Origin: Lachnoclostridium sp. UBA3262
GTDB lineage: Bacteria > Bacillota > Clostridia > Lachnospirales > Lachnospiraceae
Assembly (NCBI GenBank): GCA_002362575.1
Contig: DEUM01000007.1
Span: 1-53,894 of the forward strand
DNA length: 53,894 nucleotides
Direction of reading: 5' to 3'
A program made the position numbers and the translations under genes. Below the pieces are notes generated by a model. The model had not been told where the DNA came from. It saw nothing but the letters and a program-made list of their open reading frames with translations, and searched no databases. Of the stretch, positions 53,848 to 53,894 are shown one piece after another (the first letter of the stretch is position 1; each line of letters begins with the position of its first letter).

Positions 53848-53894
53848 TAACAAATCACCTCCATCTTAAGTATTTATTTTGATTTATCGCTCTG

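Noticed and set aside
1..53894. CRISPR arrays, rRNA, tRNA, insertion-sequence transposases
   Set aside because: Looked for regular spaced repeats, cloverleafs, rRNA stretches and transposase motifs; none found. The only recombination enzyme is the serine recombinase.

Overview
The window looks like a chromosome segment of a low-to-mid GC Gram-positive anaerobe, most likely a plant-fibre-degrading Lachnospiraceae (Roseburia/Butyrivibrio-like). The evidence is secreted modular GH10 and GH43 xylan enzymes, an [FeFe]-hydrogenase maturase (HydE), strong AGGAGG ribosome binding sites, frequent TTG/GTG starts and sigma-A promoters. No species can be assigned from sequence alone. I see no rRNA, tRNA or CRISPR array.

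Layout. 0-8.4 kb: AraC regulator, secreted GH43 enzyme, an XRE regulator/membrane protein/dihydrofolate reductase operon, a PadR/DUF1700-like/DUF4097 envelope-stress-like operon, and hydE with a small companion. 8.5-13.8 kb: a heterodimeric ABC exporter behind an Agr-like LytTR regulator and GHKL kinase. 14-21.6 kb: a 1140-aa GH10 xylanase with a cryptic beta-helix tail, MscL, beta-carbonic anhydrase, a ferritin-like protein, and a SWIM/metallo-hydrolase/fructosamine-kinase-like operon. 21.7-24.5 kb: an AT-rich run of six small genes, interpreted as an orphan immunity cassette, bracketed by two 59-bp imperfect direct repeats that carry the promoters. 24.6-28.7 kb: a thioredoxin-reductase-like flavoprotein without the redox CxxC, a lone RhuM protein and decayed fragments. 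28-35.2 kb: a complete Wadjet operon jetA-jetB-jetC-jetD, best fitting type III, with an extra DUF4304-like gene. 35.4-43.2 kb: a repeat-rich secreted protein, then a sortase-type surface protein lying on the opposite strand between an OmpR regulator and its probable 7TM histidine kinase. 43.2-53.9 kb: a second defence/mobile region with an Abi gene remnant, a STAND-like NTPase plus RhuM pair, a decayed rRNA-methyltransferase tail, a large serine recombinase, a promoter-hairpin RNA directly upstream of an Abi_2/AbiF-type gene, and an ImmA/IrrE metallopeptidase.

How it fits together. The housekeeping and carbohydrate genes (0-21 kb) alternate with two accessory islands. In the islands, genome defence (Wadjet, STAND NTPase, Abi) sits with recombination machinery and many scars: truncated Abi, SEC-C and methyltransferase genes, an orphan promoter, and a toxin-like tail. 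The strongest candidates for a new or under-described system are the structured RNA + Abi locus (51.23-52.27 kb), the STAND NTPase + RhuM operon (43.68-48.48 kb), and the repeat-bracketed immunity cassette. All functional claims come from reading motifs by eye; no database search was run.
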